A stretch of DNA of 64,000 bases from an uncultured Pseudomonas sp. (GTDB lineage: Bacteria; Pseudomonadota; Gammaproteobacteria; Pseudomonadales; Pseudomonadaceae): NCBI RefSeq assembly GCF_946886105.1, contig NZ_CAMPHV010000009.1:62001-126000 (forward strand). Direction: 5' to 3'. This document shows positions 1-10,169 of the stretch, one piece after another. Made by a program: the position numbers and the translations under genes. The notes beneath the pieces are model-generated. The model had not been told where the DNA came from, did not search any database, and saw only the letters and a program-made list of their open reading frames with translations. Every line of letters starts with the position of its first letter. Positions within the stretch are counted from its first letter, which is position 1.

Positions 1-327
1 GTAATGGTCTTTAGCCTGACTGCCCGTTTGCAGCCTGACGCGCCCATCGCTGGCCGCCACCAGCACCTGCAAACGCATGCGGGCCGTCTCGGCGAAAGGC
101 TCGGCAGAACGGTTCTGCCGCCCCAATTCAGGGCTGTTCAAGCCGATCAGACGCACACTGCGCCCATCGACCAAGCGCAACGTATCGCCGTCCACCACCC
201 GCTGCACCTTGACGCTCGGCAACCCGTCCGGCATCTGGCAGAACGCCCGAGCCTGAATCGAGCAAAACGCAAAAACGAAAAAGGCGCCCACCAGGGACGC
301 CTTTCTCAGTAGCGTGGAATAACCCAT
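1..327 (-). CDS. thermonuclease-like (SNase) protein, 5' part
   Basis: This gene runs off the left edge, so only its first 109 codons are present. A signal peptide or membrane anchor occupies roughly residues 1-28. It is followed by the typical start of a staphylococcal-nuclease-like barrel, with VDGDTLRL near residues 44-51 and VRLIGLNSPE shortly after. In that family these segments carry a calcium-binding Asp and a catalytic Arg. The product is probably an exported or periplasmic nuclease. It lies just downstream of rpmE on the same strand, as in other Pseudomonas. The start is the ATG at 325-327. The truncated end means the active site cannot be checked in full. Confidence 0.75.
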   Translation of the reverse strand, partial: MGYSTLLRKASLVGAFFVFAFCSIQARAFCQMPDGLPSVKVQRVVDGDTLRLVDGRSVRLIGLNSPELGRQNRSAEPFAETARMRLQVLVAASDGRVRLQTGSQAKDHY

Positions 328-353
328 CGGGCCATCCGTCGCTGCGCGCAAAC

Positions 354-569
354 TTACTGCTTGGCGCCGAACATGCCGAAGCGCTGCTTGAAGCGATCGA
401 CGCGGCCGCCGGTATCCAGCATCTTCTGCTTACCGGTGTAGAACGGGTGGCACTCGTTGCACACGTCCAGGCTCAGCGGCTTGTTCAGAGTGGAACGGGT
501 TTCGATCACGTTGCCGCAGCTGCAAGTAGCGGTGATGGCTTCGTACGTAGGATGGATATCGGCTTTCAT
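354..569 (-). CDS. rpmE: 50S ribosomal protein L31 (zinc-binding form)
   Basis: A 71-residue protein matching bacterial L31, a component of the large ribosomal subunit. It has the four-cysteine (C+) arrangement, CSCG near residues 16-19 and CNEC near 37-40, which binds zinc. It therefore differs from the zinc-free paralogue that replaces it under zinc starvation. A GAGGAA ribosome-binding site lies upstream of the ATG. The gene is divergent from priA, with about 180 bp of shared promoter region between them. Confidence 0.95.
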   Translation of the reverse strand: MKADIHPTYEAITATCSCGNVIETRSTLNKPLSLDVCNECHPFYTGKQKMLDTGGRVDRFKQRFGMFGAKQ

Positions 570-752
570 GGTGCATTCCTCGGGCTATCGTGCCGCCACC
601 CAACACTATTGTTGAATACCGCACGGAATTAGGCCGCGGATAATACCAGAGTGCCGCGGCGAAGCAAGCCGGTCCGCTCGCCGGCCATCGCTCGGCTGCA
701 TGCTAAGATCGCGCCTCGCTCACTCCCGACAGAGCCCAGGAGTTCCCACCGC

Positions 753-2972
753 GTGCCCGACGCCATTCTGCGCCTCGCCCTGCCCTCGCCGCTACGCCGC
801 CTGTTCGACTACCGCGCCCCTCCCGGCGTACCGCGTAGTGCACTGCAGCCCGGCGTGCGCCTGCGCGTGCCATTCGGCAAGCGCGAGCTGATCGGCATCC
901 TGGTCGAGCTGGCCGAACACAGCGAGGTACCGGCGGAGAAACTCAAACCGGCACTGCAACTGCTCGATGCACGCTCGCCACTGCCTCCGGCGCTGTTCAA
1001 GCTGTGCCTGTGGACCGCGCAGTATTACCAGCACAGCCTCGGCGACACCCTCAGTTGGGCGCTGCCGGTGTTGTTGCGCCAGGGCGAGCCGGCCGAGGCC
1101 CGGCAAGCGCGCTTCTGGTGCCTGGCCGAAGGCGCACAGCTGGACGACCCGCGCCTGAACCGCGCACCGCGCCAGCGTGACGCATTGAAAACCATCGCCC
1201 AGCATCCCCATGGCGTTGCCCATCAGTTGCTCAGCACGCTGCAGCTGCACAAGGGCAGCCTCGATCTGCTGCTGGAGAAAGGCCTGGTGGAGATCCAGGT
1301 ACGCCGACACGCTGCCAGCGCGCGCGCCGCCAACTGGCTGGCGCAACCGGAATTGCCGCTGAACGCAGAGCAGCGCGCCGCGGCCGAGGCGATTCGCTCG
1401 GGCTTCGGCAGCTTCAACGCATTCCTCCTCGCCGGCGTGACCGGCAGCGGCAAGACCGAGGTCTACCTGCAACTGATCCGCGAAACCCTGGAAGCCGGCA
1501 AGCAGGCGCTGGTGCTGATCCCCGAGATCAACCTCGGCCCACAGACCCTGGCGCGCTTCGAGCAGCGTTTCAACGCCCGCATCGCCCTGCTGCATTCCGC
1601 GGTCAACGACCGCGAGCGTCTGGATGCCTGGCTCGCCGCGCGCGACGGCGAGGCGGACATCATCATCGGCACCCGTTCGGCGCTGTTCACCCCGATGCAG
1701 CGCCCTGGGCTGATTATCATCGACGAAGAACACGATGCCTCCTATAAGCAGCAGGAAGGCCTGCGCTATCACGCCCGCGACCTGGCACTGGTGCGCGCGC
1801 GCCAGGAAAACATCCCGATTTTGCTCGGCTCCGCCACGCCCTCCCTGGAAAGCCTGCATAACGCCCACAGCGGTCGCTATGCCCTGCTGCACTTGCGCGA
1901 GCGAGCCGGCGGCGCCAAACAACCGCGCTTCTTGCGCCTGGACGTGAAAAGCCGCCCGCTGGATTCCGGCATCTCCGGCCCGATGCAGCAAGCCATCGCC
2001 CAAACCCTGGAGGCGGGCCAGCAGGTCCTGGTGTTTCTCAACCGCCGCGGCTTCGCCCCGACCCTGCTCTGCCATGATTGCGGCTGGCTGTCGGAATGCC
2101 CGAGTTGCGATGCGCGGATGACCGTGCACCAGCGTTACCGCGAGCTGCGCTGCCATCATTGCGGGCACGTCGAACGCCAGCCGAGCAATTGCCCGAAATG
2201 CCATAACGTCGACCTGCGCCCGGTTGGCGCCGGCACCGAACGCGCCGAGGAACGCCTGGCGATCCTCTTTCCCCAGGTTCCGGTGCTACGCGTGGATCGC
2301 GACAGCACCTCGCGCAAGGAGGCCATGACCACCCTGTTCAATACCGTGCAGCGCGGCGAGCCGTGCATTCTGGTCGGCACCCAGATGCTCGCCAAGGGGC
2401 ACCACTTCCCGCGCGTGACCCTGGTGGCGATTCTCGATGCCGACGGCGGCCTGTTCTCCGCGGATTTCCGCGCCAGCGAACGTATGGCGCAATTGATCGT
2501 GCAGGTCGCCGGGCGCGCCGGACGCGCGGAAGAGCCCGGTAAGGTGATCATCCAGAGCCATCTGGCCGACCACCCGTTGTTGGTGCAATTGACCGAACAG
2601 GGTTATTTCGCCTTCGCCGAACAGGCCCTGAGCGAACGCCGCAGCGCCGGCCTGCCCCCGTTCTGCCACCTCGCTCTACTCCGCGGCGAAGCGCACAAAC
2701 CCGGGCAGGCAGAAGAGTTCCTCGACCTGGCCTGCACGGAAGCCGAGCTGCTGGTGAACGAACTCGGGCTCAGCGGCATCGAACTGCTCGGCCCGGTGCC
2801 GGCGCCGATGGAACGCCGTGCCGGCCGCTACCGCGCGCAACTGCTGGTGCAGGCCAATGCCCGCGCGCCCCTACACCGTTTATTGGCGCGCTGGACCCTG
2901 GCCCTGGAGCAGATGCCGAGCGGCCGCGCCGTGCGCTGGTCGCTGGATGTCGACCCCATCGATTTGTTTTAA
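753..2972 (+). CDS. priA: primosomal protein N' (replication restart helicase PriA)
   Basis: PriA is a 3'-5' DNA helicase that recognises stalled forks and reloads the replisome. The N-terminal DNA-binding domain is followed by a Walker A motif (GVTGSGKTE, about residue 228), a DEEH box near 322, and paired CxxC zinc motifs at about 440-485 inside the helicase core. I place the start at the GTG at 753, which has an AGGAG about 10 bases upstream. The frame stays open from an ATG at 651, but the extra 34 residues look non-homologous. The GTG gives 739 aa, the length I recall for P. aeruginosa PriA. Confidence 0.93.
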   Translation: MPDAILRLALPSPLRRLFDYRAPPGVPRSALQPGVRLRVPFGKRELIGILVELAEHSEVPAEKLKPALQLLDARSPLPPALFKLCLWTAQYYQHSLGDTLSWALPVLLRQGEPAEARQARFWCLAEGAQLDDPRLNRAPRQRDALKTIAQHPHGVAHQLLSTLQLHKGSLDLLLEKGLVEIQVRRHAASARAANWLAQPELPLNAEQRAAAEAIRSGFGSFNAFLLAGVTGSGKTEVYLQLIRETLEAGKQALVLIPEINLGPQTLARFEQRFNARIALLHSAVNDRERLDAWLAARDGEADIIIGTRSALFTPMQRPGLIIIDEEHDASYKQQEGLRYHARDLALVRARQENIPILLGSATPSLESLHNAHSGRYALLHLRERAGGAKQPRFLRLDVKSRPLDSGISGPMQQAIAQTLEAGQQVLVFLNRRGFAPTLLCHDCGWLSECPSCDARMTVHQRYRELRCHHCGHVERQPSNCPKCHNVDLRPVGAGTERAEERLAILFPQVPVLRVDRDSTSRKEAMTTLFNTVQRGEPCILVGTQMLAKGHHFPRVTLVAILDADGGLFSADFRASERMAQLIVQVAGRAGRAEEPGKVIIQSHLADHPLLVQLTEQGYFAFAEQALSERRSAGLPPFCHLALLRGEAHKPGQAEEFLDLACTEAELLVNELGLSGIELLGPVPAPMERRAGRYRAQLLVQANARAPLHRLLARWTLALEQMPSGRAVRWSLDVDPIDLF

Positions 2973-3131
2973 GCGGCAAGCGAATCAGCTTGAAATCGGA
3001 GCGCCAACGCACGCTTTTACCCGCCGCTGATGACGTGCAGCTTGAAGCTGCGGCCGAAGCCCGCCGATAATGCCCAATTTTCCACCAGCGCCTTCGCGCG
3101 CCGCCGCTGACAACGGCCGACCGAGTAGATC

Positions 3132-4871
3132 ATGAAAGACAGCATTCGCCACCTGATCCAGCAAGCCCTGACCCGCCTCACCGCCGAAGGCGTGCTGCCC
3201 GAAGGCTTGAGCCCGGCCATTCAGGTGGAGAACACCAAGGACAAGAGCCACGGCGATTTCGCCAGCAATATCGCCATGATGCTGGCCAAGCCGGCGGCCA
3301 TGAAGCCGCGCGACCTGGCGCAAAAACTGATCGAGGCGCTGCCGAGCGACGAGCGGATCAGCAAAGTCGAAATCGCCGGCCCCGGTTTTCTCAACTTCTA
3401 TCAGAACACCGACGCCCTGGCCGAGCGCCTCGACGCGCTGCTCGCCGACGAACACCTCGGCGTGCGTAAAGCCGGCGCGCCGCAGCGTGTGGTCGTCGAC
3501 CTGTCGTCGCCGAACCTGGCCAAGGAAATGCACGTCGGCCACCTGCGCTCGACCATCATCGGCGATGCCGTGGCGCGGGTGCTGGAATTTCTCGGCGACA
3601 CCGTGATCCGGCAGAACCACGTCGGCGACTGGGGCACTCAGTTCGGCATGCTGCTGGCCTTTATGGAAGAGAACCCGGCCGCCGCCGAAAGCGAGCTGGC
3701 CGACCTCGAAGGCTTCTATCGCACAGCGAAGAAACGCTTCGACGACTCCGCCGAATTCGCCGAGCGCGCGCGCGAACTGGTGGTACAGCTGCAAGCCGGC
3801 GAGCCGGAATGCATGCGCCTGTGGCACCGCTTCAACGATATTTCCCTGTCGCACTGCCAGAAAGCCTACGACCGTCTCGGGGTGAACCTGACCCCAGCCG
3901 ACGTCAAGGGCGAAAGCGCCTATAACGCCGAGCTGCCGGGGATCATCGACGCCCTGCGCGATAAGGGCCTGCTCAGCGAAAGCAACGGCGCGCAGTGCGT
4001 GTTCATGGACGAGTTCAAGAACGCCGAAGGCAACCCGCTGCCGGTGATCGTGCAAAAAGCCGGCGGCGGCTACCTGTACTCGACCACCGACCTGGCGTCC
4101 ATGCGCTACCGCAGCCAGCAGCTCAAGGCCGACCGCGCGCTGTATTTCGTCGACCAGCGCCAGGCCCTGCACTTCCAGATGGCCTTCGAAGTGGCGCGTC
4201 GCGCCGGCTTCGTGCACCCCGGCATGCAGCTCGAACATATGGGTTTCGGCACCATGAACGGCGCCGACGGTCGGCCGTTCAAGACCCGCGACGGCGGCAC
4301 GGTCAAGCTGATCGATCTGCTCGACGAGGCCGAGGAACGCGCCTATGGCCTGGTCAAAGGCAAGAACCCGGAGCTCAGCGAAGAAGAGCTCCGGCAGATC
4401 GCCCATGCCGTGGGCATCGGCGCGGTGAAATACGCCGATCTGTCGAAGCACCGCACCAGCGATTACAGCTTCAACTTCGAACAGATGCTCAGTTTCGAAG
4501 GCAACACCGCGCCTTACCTGCTGTACGCCTACACCCGTGTGGCGAGCATCTTCCGCAAGCTCGGCAAGAGCTTCGAGCAGATCGAAGGCCGGCTGACGCT
4601 GCAAGCGCCCCAGGAAATCGAGCTGGCCGGCAAGCTCGCGCAGTTCGCCGAGGTGCTGGGTGGGGTGGCCGAAAAAGGCGTGCCGCACCTGCTCTGCGCT
4701 TATCTTTACGATCTCGCCGGGCTGTTCTCCAGCTTCTACGAGCACTGCCCGATCCTCTCAGCCGAGGACCAAGCCACCCAACAAAGCCGCCTGCGCCTGG
4801 CCGCCCTGACCGGCCGCACGCTCAAGCAGGGCTTGCAATTGCTGGGCCTGGAAACCCTGGAGCGCATGTAA
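3132..4871 (+). CDS. argS: arginine--tRNA ligase
   Basis: A class I aminoacyl-tRNA synthetase of 579 residues that charges tRNA-Arg. The Arg-specific N-terminal domain comes first. The HIGH-type signature appears as HVGH at residues 134-137, after SSPNLAKEM, and the catalytic Rossmann fold follows. The DALR anticodon-binding domain ends the protein with a conserved Met. A canonical KMSKS is not obvious, as in many ArgRS. The stop codon abuts the next start, so argS and the SPOR-domain gene are probably co-transcribed. Confidence 0.96.
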   Translation: MKDSIRHLIQQALTRLTAEGVLPEGLSPAIQVENTKDKSHGDFASNIAMMLAKPAAMKPRDLAQKLIEALPSDERISKVEIAGPGFLNFYQNTDALAERLDALLADEHLGVRKAGAPQRVVVDLSSPNLAKEMHVGHLRSTIIGDAVARVLEFLGDTVIRQNHVGDWGTQFGMLLAFMEENPAAAESELADLEGFYRTAKKRFDDSAEFAERARELVVQLQAGEPECMRLWHRFNDISLSHCQKAYDRLGVNLTPADVKGESAYNAELPGIIDALRDKGLLSESNGAQCVFMDEFKNAEGNPLPVIVQKAGGGYLYSTTDLASMRYRSQQLKADRALYFVDQRQALHFQMAFEVARRAGFVHPGMQLEHMGFGTMNGADGRPFKTRDGGTVKLIDLLDEAEERAYGLVKGKNPELSEEELRQIAHAVGIGAVKYADLSKHRTSDYSFNFEQMLSFEGNTAPYLLYAYTRVASIFRKLGKSFEQIEGRLTLQAPQEIELAGKLAQFAEVLGGVAEKGVPHLLCAYLYDLAGLFSSFYEHCPILSAEDQATQQSRLRLAALTGRTLKQGLQLLGLETLERM

Positions 4872-5552
4872 GTGGCGGCGCGCAAAAAAGCCGCACCGAA
4901 ACGCGGCGCCAGCCGCTATCAGGCCCAGCCGAAGAAGTCCGCCCCCGGCTGGATCTGGCTGGTCAGTGGCTTGGTGATCGGCGGTTTCATGGTGTTTCTG
5001 TTCAGCCTCGAACCCGGCCGCGATGAAGTAAAGCGCGCCAAGAATGAGCAGGCACGCACCCCGCAAACCGCCAAACCCGCGCCCGGTAAGCCCGATAAAA
5101 ACGAGTCGGACAAACCCAAGTACGATTTCTACACCTTGCTTCCCGAATCGGAAGTGATAGTGCCGCCGCAAGCGGTGGAACAGCCTCCGCCGCCCGCACA
5201 GAAACCGGTCACCCCCGAGGAAGCGGCGAAGATCGATGCCGCGCGCGCCGAGGCTGCGCTCCAGGGCCTGACTCCGCCACCGCCGCCGCTGGTCGCCCAG
5301 GCCCCGGTCAGCACGCAGTTCTTCCTTCAGGCCGGCTCCTTCCGCCGACGCGACGATGCCGACAGCCTGCGCGCGCAGATCATCCTGCTCGGGCAGAACG
5401 TGCAGGTCGAGTCCGGCACCGTACGCGAGGAAACCTGGCACCGGGTGCTCGTCGGCCCCTTCGCCACCCGCGAACAACTGGCAGGGGCGCAGAAAACCCT
5501 GGCCAGCGGCGGCTTCAGCAACCTGTTATTGCAGCAACGCAAAACGCCCTGA
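4872..5552 (+). CDS. SPOR-domain membrane protein (FtsN-like)
   Basis: A 226-residue bitopic inner-membrane protein. A short basic cytoplasmic tail precedes one membrane segment at about residues 24-45. A long Pro/Ala/Lys-rich periplasmic linker with runs of prolines follows, then a C-terminal SPOR domain (about 150-222, beginning QFFLQAGSF). SPOR domains bind glycan strands lacking stem peptides at division septa, so a role in cell division or peptidoglycan recognition is likely. The start is a GTG immediately after the argS stop. The layout resembles FtsN, but I cannot show it is the essential division FtsN. Confidence 0.85.
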   Translation: MAARKKAAPKRGASRYQAQPKKSAPGWIWLVSGLVIGGFMVFLFSLEPGRDEVKRAKNEQARTPQTAKPAPGKPDKNESDKPKYDFYTLLPESEVIVPPQAVEQPPPPAQKPVTPEEAAKIDAARAEAALQGLTPPPPPLVAQAPVSTQFFLQAGSFRRRDDADSLRAQIILLGQNVQVESGTVREETWHRVLVGPFATREQLAGAQKTLASGGFSNLLLQQRKTP

Positions 5553-5618
5553 GCACAGCCTGCGGTCGCATTCGGTTACAAGCCGCGCGGGCTTTCCGCC
5601 TACCTGCGCGGCTCGAGA

Positions 5619-5647
5619 CTTGAACCTCGCGCCCAGCGCCCCCACAT
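5619..5647 (+). promoter_or_regulatory. predicted heat-shock (sigma-32) promoter of hslVU
   Basis: CTTGAA at 5619-5624 and CCCCCACAT at 5639-5647 are separated by 14 bases. This resembles the sigma-32 pattern CTTGAA...CCCCATnT. The hslV start lies about 45 bases downstream, and hslVU is a classical heat-shock operon. Assigned by eye. Confidence 0.6.
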
Positions 5648-5692
5648 GAGTCTGCATTGGGCATTTTCGCCCCGCTGCGTGGAGACTCTCCC

Positions 5693-6223
5693 TTGACCAC
5701 TATCGTTTCAGTACGCCGCAACGGCAAAGTCGTCATGGGCGGCGACGGCCAGGTATCGCTTGGCAATACCGTGATGAAAGGCAATGCGAAAAAGGTTCGC
5801 CGCCTTTATCACGGCCAGGTATTGGCAGGCTTCGCCGGCGCCACCGCAGATGCCTTCACCCTGTTCGAACGCTTCGAAGGCCAGCTCGAAAAACACCAAG
5901 GCCATCTGGTGCGCGCCGCCGTCGAACTGGCCAAGGATTGGCGCACCGATCGCTCCCTGAGCCGCCTGGAGGCGATGCTCGCGGTCGCCAATAAAGACGC
6001 ATCCTTGATCATTACCGGCAATGGCGACGTCGTGGAGCCCGAACACGGCTTGATCGCCATGGGTTCCGGCGGCGGCTTCGCCCAGGCGGCGGCCATGGCG
6101 CTGCTGCAGAAGACCGAGCTGAGCGCCCGGGAGATCACCGAAACCGCCTTGAATATCGCCGGCTCCATCTGCGTCTTCACCAATCAGAATCTAACCATCG
6201 AGGAAGAAGACTGCGCCGAATAA
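5693..6223 (+). CDS. hslV: ATP-dependent protease subunit HslV (ClpQ)
   Basis: The proteolytic subunit of the HslVU (ClpQY) complex, a cytoplasmic proteasome-like protease. Removal of the initiator Met exposes an N-terminal Thr nucleophile, seen here as TTIVSVRR. I choose the TTG at 5693 with GGAGA just upstream. It gives 176 aa with the Thr at residue 2, whereas the longer frame from 5657 would bury the nucleophile. The Gly-rich MGSGGGFA near the C-terminal third is typical. It is followed 27 bases later by hslU, its unfoldase partner. Confidence 0.95.
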   Translation: MTTIVSVRRNGKVVMGGDGQVSLGNTVMKGNAKKVRRLYHGQVLAGFAGATADAFTLFERFEGQLEKHQGHLVRAAVELAKDWRTDRSLSRLEAMLAVANKDASLIITGNGDVVEPEHGLIAMGSGGGFAQAAAMALLQKTELSAREITETALNIAGSICVFTNQNLTIEEEDCAE

Positions 6224-6250
6224 GCGCGGCTTCTGCCGGAGTAGCCCTGC

Positions 6251-7588
6251 ATGTCCATGACCCCTCGCGAGATCGTCCACGAACTCAACCGCCATATCAT
6301 CGGCCAGGACGACGCCAAGCGCGCCGTGGCCATTGCCCTGCGCAACCGCTGGCGGCGCATGCAGCTGCCGCTGGAACTGCGCGCCGAAGTCACGCCGAAG
6401 AATATCCTGATGATCGGCCCCACCGGTGTCGGTAAAACCGAGATCGCCCGCCGCCTGGCGAAATTGGCCGGCGCGCCCTTCATCAAAGTCGAGGCCACCA
6501 AGTTCACCGAGGTCGGCTACGTCGGTCGCGATGTCGAGTCGATCATCCGCGATCTGGCCGACGCCGCGGTGAAAATGCTCCGCGAGCAGGAAATCGTCCG
6601 CGTGCGCCACCGCGCCGAAGACGCTGCCGAAGAACGCATCCTCGACGCCTTGCTGCCACCAGCACGCCAAGGCTTCGGCGATGAGCCGGTACACCAGGAT
6701 TCGAACACCCGCCAGCTGTTCCGCAAGCGCCTGCGCGAAGGCCAACTGGACGACAAGGAAATCGAAATCGAGATCGCCGAAGCGTCCGCCGGTATCGAAA
6801 TCATGACCCCGCCGGGCATGGAGGAGATGACCAGCCAGCTGCAGAACCTGTTCTCCAACATGGGCAAGGGCAAGAAGAAAAACCGCAAGATCAAGGTCAA
6901 GGAAGCGCTCAAGCTGGTGCGCGATGAAGAGGCCGCGCGCCTGGTCAACGAAGAGGAATTGAAGGCCCGTGCCTTAGAAGCCGTCGAGCAGAACGGCATC
7001 GTCTTCATCGATGAAATCGACAAGGTCGCCAAGCGCGGCAATGTCGGCGGCGCCGACGTCTCCCGCGAGGGCGTGCAACGCGACCTGCTGCCGCTGATCG
7101 AAGGCTGCACGGTCAACACCAAACTGGGCATGGTCAAGACCGACCATATCCTGTTCATCGCCTCCGGCGCCTTCCACCTGAGCAAACCGAGCGATCTGGT
7201 CCCGGAACTGCAGGGTCGCCTGCCGATCCGCGTCGAACTCAAAGCCTTGTCGCCGGGAGACTTCGAACGCATTCTCAGCGAGCCCCAAGCCTCGCTGACC
7301 GAACAATATGCCGCTCTGCTCAATACTGAAGGCCTGGGCATCGAGTTCGTCGCCGAGGGCATCAAGCGAATCGCCGAGATCGCCTGGCAGGTCAACGAGA
7401 AGACCGAGAACATCGGCGCACGACGCCTGCACACCCTGCTCGAACGCCTGCTCGAGGAAGTCTCGTTCAGCGCCGGCGACTTGGCCGGCCAGCAAAATGG
7501 CGCGTCCATCGTGATCGATGCGGCCTACGTCAACAGCCACCTCGGCGAGCTGGCGAAGGACGAAGATCTGTCGCGTTATATTCTCTAA
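6251..7588 (+). CDS. hslU: ATP-dependent protease ATPase subunit HslU (ClpY)
   Basis: The AAA+ unfoldase that feeds substrates into HslV. The 445-residue protein has Walker [10 protein letters not shown] near residues 56-64 and the family insertion (I) domain between about 110 and 240. Walker B is VFIDEIDK near 249-256. The C-terminus ends SRYIL, and the HslU tail is known to dock into HslV. It follows hslV in one operon. Downstream is a REP-like inverted repeat. Confidence 0.96.
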   Translation: MSMTPREIVHELNRHIIGQDDAKRAVAIALRNRWRRMQLPLELRAEVTPKNILMIGPTGVGKTEIARRLAKLAGAPFIKVEATKFTEVGYVGRDVESIIRDLADAAVKMLREQEIVRVRHRAEDAAEERILDALLPPARQGFGDEPVHQDSNTRQLFRKRLREGQLDDKEIEIEIAEASAGIEIMTPPGMEEMTSQLQNLFSNMGKGKKKNRKIKVKEALKLVRDEEAARLVNEEELKARALEAVEQNGIVFIDEIDKVAKRGNVGGADVSREGVQRDLLPLIEGCTVNTKLGMVKTDHILFIASGAFHLSKPSDLVPELQGRLPIRVELKALSPGDFERILSEPQASLTEQYAALLNTEGLGIEFVAEGIKRIAEIAWQVNEKTENIGARRLHTLLERLLEEVSFSAGDLAGQQNGASIVIDAAYVNSHLGELAKDEDLSRYIL

Positions 7589-7593
7589 GAGCA

Positions 7594-7657
7594 GCCTCAA
7601 GCGGCAAGCTACAAGCCACAAGCGTCCCGCTTCAACTTGTAGCTTGAGGCTTGCGGC
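7594..7657. repeat. REP-like inverted repeat between hslU and the DUF971 gene
   Basis: CAAGCTACAAG at 7605-7615 is matched by its perfect complement at 7636-7646. Both arms extend into degenerate GC-CAAGC units. This is the look of Pseudomonas repetitive extragenic palindromes. Weaker relatives, with GCGGCAAGC or CAGCTT-type words, follow priA (about 2973-3055) and precede ubiE (about 15525-15556). It could also stabilise the hslU 3' end. Confidence 0.6.
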
Positions 7658-7669
7658 CTGGAGCATCCC

Positions 7670-8044
7670 ATGCACATTCCCAGCGCGATCAAGCTGCACA
7701 AAGCCAGCAAAACCCTCGAACTGCAATACGGCGCTGCCGAGCGCTACAGCCTGCCCGCGGAGTTTCTGCGGGTGCATTCGCCGTCGGCCGAGGTGCAAGG
7801 GCATGGCAAGCCAATCCTGCAAACCGGCAAACAGCACGTGGGCCTGACGCATGTCGAGCCGGCGGGCAACTATGCCCTGAAGCTGTACTTCGACGATGGG
7901 CACGACAGCGGCCTGTTCACCTGGGATTACCTCTACCGCCTGGCCACCCAGCACGATTCGCTGTGGGCGGACTACCTCGCGGCGCTCAGCGCAGCGGGAA
8001 AATCCCGCGATCCCGACGAGTCCGCGGTACGGCTCCTGCTGTAG
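7670..8044 (+). CDS. DUF971 domain protein (GBBH-like N-terminal domain)
   Basis: A 124-residue protein made almost entirely of a DUF971 domain, similar to the N-terminal part of gamma-butyrobetaine hydroxylase. Typical features are LRVHSPSAEVQGHG around residues 32-45 and GLFTWDYLY near 80-88. The stand-alone form is conserved beside hslVU and phaC1 in Pseudomonas. Related domains have been linked to iron-sulfur or metal handling, but no activity can be assigned here. Confidence 0.75.
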   Translation: MHIPSAIKLHKASKTLELQYGAAERYSLPAEFLRVHSPSAEVQGHGKPILQTGKQHVGLTHVEPAGNYALKLYFDDGHDSGLFTWDYLYRLATQHDSLWADYLAALSAAGKSRDPDESAVRLLL

Positions 8045-8385
8045 CGCCACGCCTGAGAAACCGGGGCCGACAAGTGGGCGCCGTACAGCGCCACTGCCCT
8101 ATGCCCTAAATGCATGCCCACTCCGGACGTAACTGCCGGTTAGAGCGCATTTTCTAATCGTTATCGGCATACTTCGCGCTTCTTGGCCCAGCTCGCGGCC
8201 AGCTTGCACAAATCAGAAAACTCGGGTAACCAGGGGCTATGGAAAAGCTTTCTGCGTCGGCCTTCCGATGCATTGGTAATTGCGGATGGTTCCGCCCCTG
8301 TTAAACCCGGCCATTACTCGGCCTTTGGCCCAGTAAGCGCACAGTCGTACGCCGGTATCCGTCTCAGGACAATGGAGCGTTGTAG
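8045..8385. other. 341-bp region upstream of phaC1
   Basis: No convincing gene lies here. It should hold the phaC1 promoter. The one clear element is the TTAG-N10-CTAA palindrome at 8140-8157, described separately. I looked for a sigma-54 -24/-12 element around TTGGCCC...TTGCAC (8183-8212) and found the spacing wrong. Confidence 0.5.
8140..8157. promoter_or_regulatory. candidate PhaD operator at phaC1
   Basis: A TTAG-N10-CTAA palindrome with central GCGCA lies about 230 bp upstream of phaC1. The same spaced half-sites occur in front of phaI (15078-15095). PhaD is known in P. putida to act on both the phaC1 and phaI promoters. Assignment to PhaD is inference from this pairing. Confidence 0.5.
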
Positions 8386-10065
8386 ATGACCGACAAAAGC
8401 AATGACGATCTGAAATCGCAGGCATCAGAGAACACCCTTGGCGTAAATCCGGTTATCGGTATTCGCGGCAAAGATATTCTTTCTGCGGCACGGCTTGTGC
8501 TCAGGCAAGCGGTTAAGCAACCCTTCCACAGCGTTAAGCATGCTGCTCATTTCGGCATTGAATTGAAAAACGTGCTGCTCGGCCAATCGGAGCTGCAACC
8601 CGAGCCCGGCGATCGTCGTTTCGCCGACCCGGCCTGGAGCCAGAACCCACTCTACAAACGCTATCTGCAAACGTACTTGTCCTGGCGCAAGGAATTGCAC
8701 GACTGGATCGAGCAAAGCAACCTGTCGGAGCAGGATGCCAGCCGCGGCCACTTCGTGATCAACTTGCTGACGGACGCCATGGCGCCGAGCAATACCCTGG
8801 CGAACCCGGCAGCCGTGAAGCGCTTTTTCGAAACCGGCGGCAAGAGCCTGCTCGACGGCCTTTCCCATCTGGCCAAGGACATCGTTCACAACGGCGGCAT
8901 GCCGAGCCAGGTGAACATGTCGGTGTTCGAGGTTGGCAAGACCCTGGCCACTACCGACGGTGCGGTCATTTTCCGCAATGAAGTGCTAGAGCTGATCCAG
9001 TACAAGCCGACCACTGAACAAGTCCTCGAGCGTCCGCTGCTGGTGGTGCCGCCGCAAATCAATAAATTCTACGTATTCGACCTGTCGCCGGAAAAAAGCG
9101 TGGCGCGCTTTCTGCTGCGCAATGGCGTGCAGACCTTCGTTGTCAGTTGGCGCAACCCGACCAAGGCGCAACGTGAGTGGGGACTTTCGACTTATATCGA
9201 TGCCCTCAAAGAAGCCATCGGCGTGGTCTGTTCGGTGACCGGCAGCCCGGACGTGAACATGCTCGGCGCCTGCTCCGGCGGCCTGACCACCGCTTCGCTG
9301 CTCGGCCACTATGCCGCCCTGGGCGAGCAGAAGGTGAATGCCCTGACCCTGCTGGTCAGCGTGCTGGATAACCGCCTGGAAACCGATGTCGCCTTGTTCG
9401 CCGACGAAAAAAGCCTGGAAGCCGCCAAGCGCCGCTCCTATCAGGCCGGCGTACTGGAAGGCAGCGACATGGCCAAGGTATTCGCCTGGATGCGCCCGAA
9501 CGACTTGATCTGGAATTATTGGGTCAACAACTACCTGCTCGGTAACGAGCCGCCGGTATTCGACATTCTGCATTGGAACAACGACACCACCCGTCTGCCC
9601 GCTGCGCTGCACGGCGAGTTCATCGAAATGTTCAAAACCAATCCGCTGATTCGCAGCGACGCATTGGAAGTGTGCGGCACCCCGATAGACCTGAAAAAGG
9701 TCACCTGCGACCTCTACTGCGTGGCCGGCACCACCGACCACATCACTCCTTGGGAGTCATGCTATAAATCGGCAGGCCTGTTCGGCGGAAAATGCGAATT
9801 CGTGCTGTCCAACAGTGGTCATATCCAAAGCATCCTTAATCCGCCGGGTAACCCCAAGGCACGTTATATGACCAATAGCGAAATGTACGGCAGCCCTAAA
9901 GCCTGGCAGGAAAGCGCCACCAAACACGCCGACTCCTGGTGGCTGCATTGGCAAAACTGGCTGGCCGAACGTTCCGGCAAAAGTAAAAAGGCACCCGCCA
10001 ATCTGGGTAACAAGAGCAATCCGCCCGGCGCAGCGGCACCCGGCACCTACGTTCACGAGCGCTAA
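8386..10065 (+). CDS. phaC1: class II poly(3-hydroxyalkanoate) synthase PhaC1
   Basis: Polymerises medium-chain (R)-3-hydroxyacyl-CoA into PHA at the granule surface. The 559-residue protein has the synthase lipase-like box GACSGG with nucleophile Cys296, plus Asp451 (TTDHITPW) and His479 (NSGHI). These are the positions of the P. aeruginosa catalytic triad. The N-terminal region is the usual PhaC domain without membrane segments. It heads the phaC1-phaZ-phaC2-phaD series and shares obvious similarity with PhaC2 here. Expression probably depends on PhaD. Confidence 0.97.
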   Translation: MTDKSNDDLKSQASENTLGVNPVIGIRGKDILSAARLVLRQAVKQPFHSVKHAAHFGIELKNVLLGQSELQPEPGDRRFADPAWSQNPLYKRYLQTYLSWRKELHDWIEQSNLSEQDASRGHFVINLLTDAMAPSNTLANPAAVKRFFETGGKSLLDGLSHLAKDIVHNGGMPSQVNMSVFEVGKTLATTDGAVIFRNEVLELIQYKPTTEQVLERPLLVVPPQINKFYVFDLSPEKSVARFLLRNGVQTFVVSWRNPTKAQREWGLSTYIDALKEAIGVVCSVTGSPDVNMLGACSGGLTTASLLGHYAALGEQKVNALTLLVSVLDNRLETDVALFADEKSLEAAKRRSYQAGVLEGSDMAKVFAWMRPNDLIWNYWVNNYLLGNEPPVFDILHWNNDTTRLPAALHGEFIEMFKTNPLIRSDALEVCGTPIDLKKVTCDLYCVAGTTDHITPWESCYKSAGLFGGKCEFVLSNSGHIQSILNPPGNPKARYMTNSEMYGSPKAWQESATKHADSWWLHWQNWLAERSGKSKKAPANLGNKSNPPGAAAPGTYVHER

Positions 10066-10169
10066 TCGGCTGGATATTGCGCGACATTTGCCGGCGGCAC
10101 TAGGAAGTGCCGCTCGCCAGTGCGGCCGGGAAGGTCTAACCAGCATTTCAATTCTTAGGGCTTCTGCGC

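Noticed and set aside
2985..4745. A 586-codon frame antisense to argS
   Set aside because: It mirrors the codon structure of argS on the other strand and has no recognisable protein character. Similar long antisense frames over priA, betB and betA were dropped for the same reason.
6690..6710. A tRNA T-arm-like GGATTCGAACACC
   Set aside because: It is inside the coding sequence of hslU, and no acceptor or anticodon arms are present.
8183..8212. Possible sigma-54 promoter (TTGGCCC...TTGCAC) upstream of phaC1
   Set aside because: The distance between GG and GC is wrong for a -24/-12 element in every alignment I tried.
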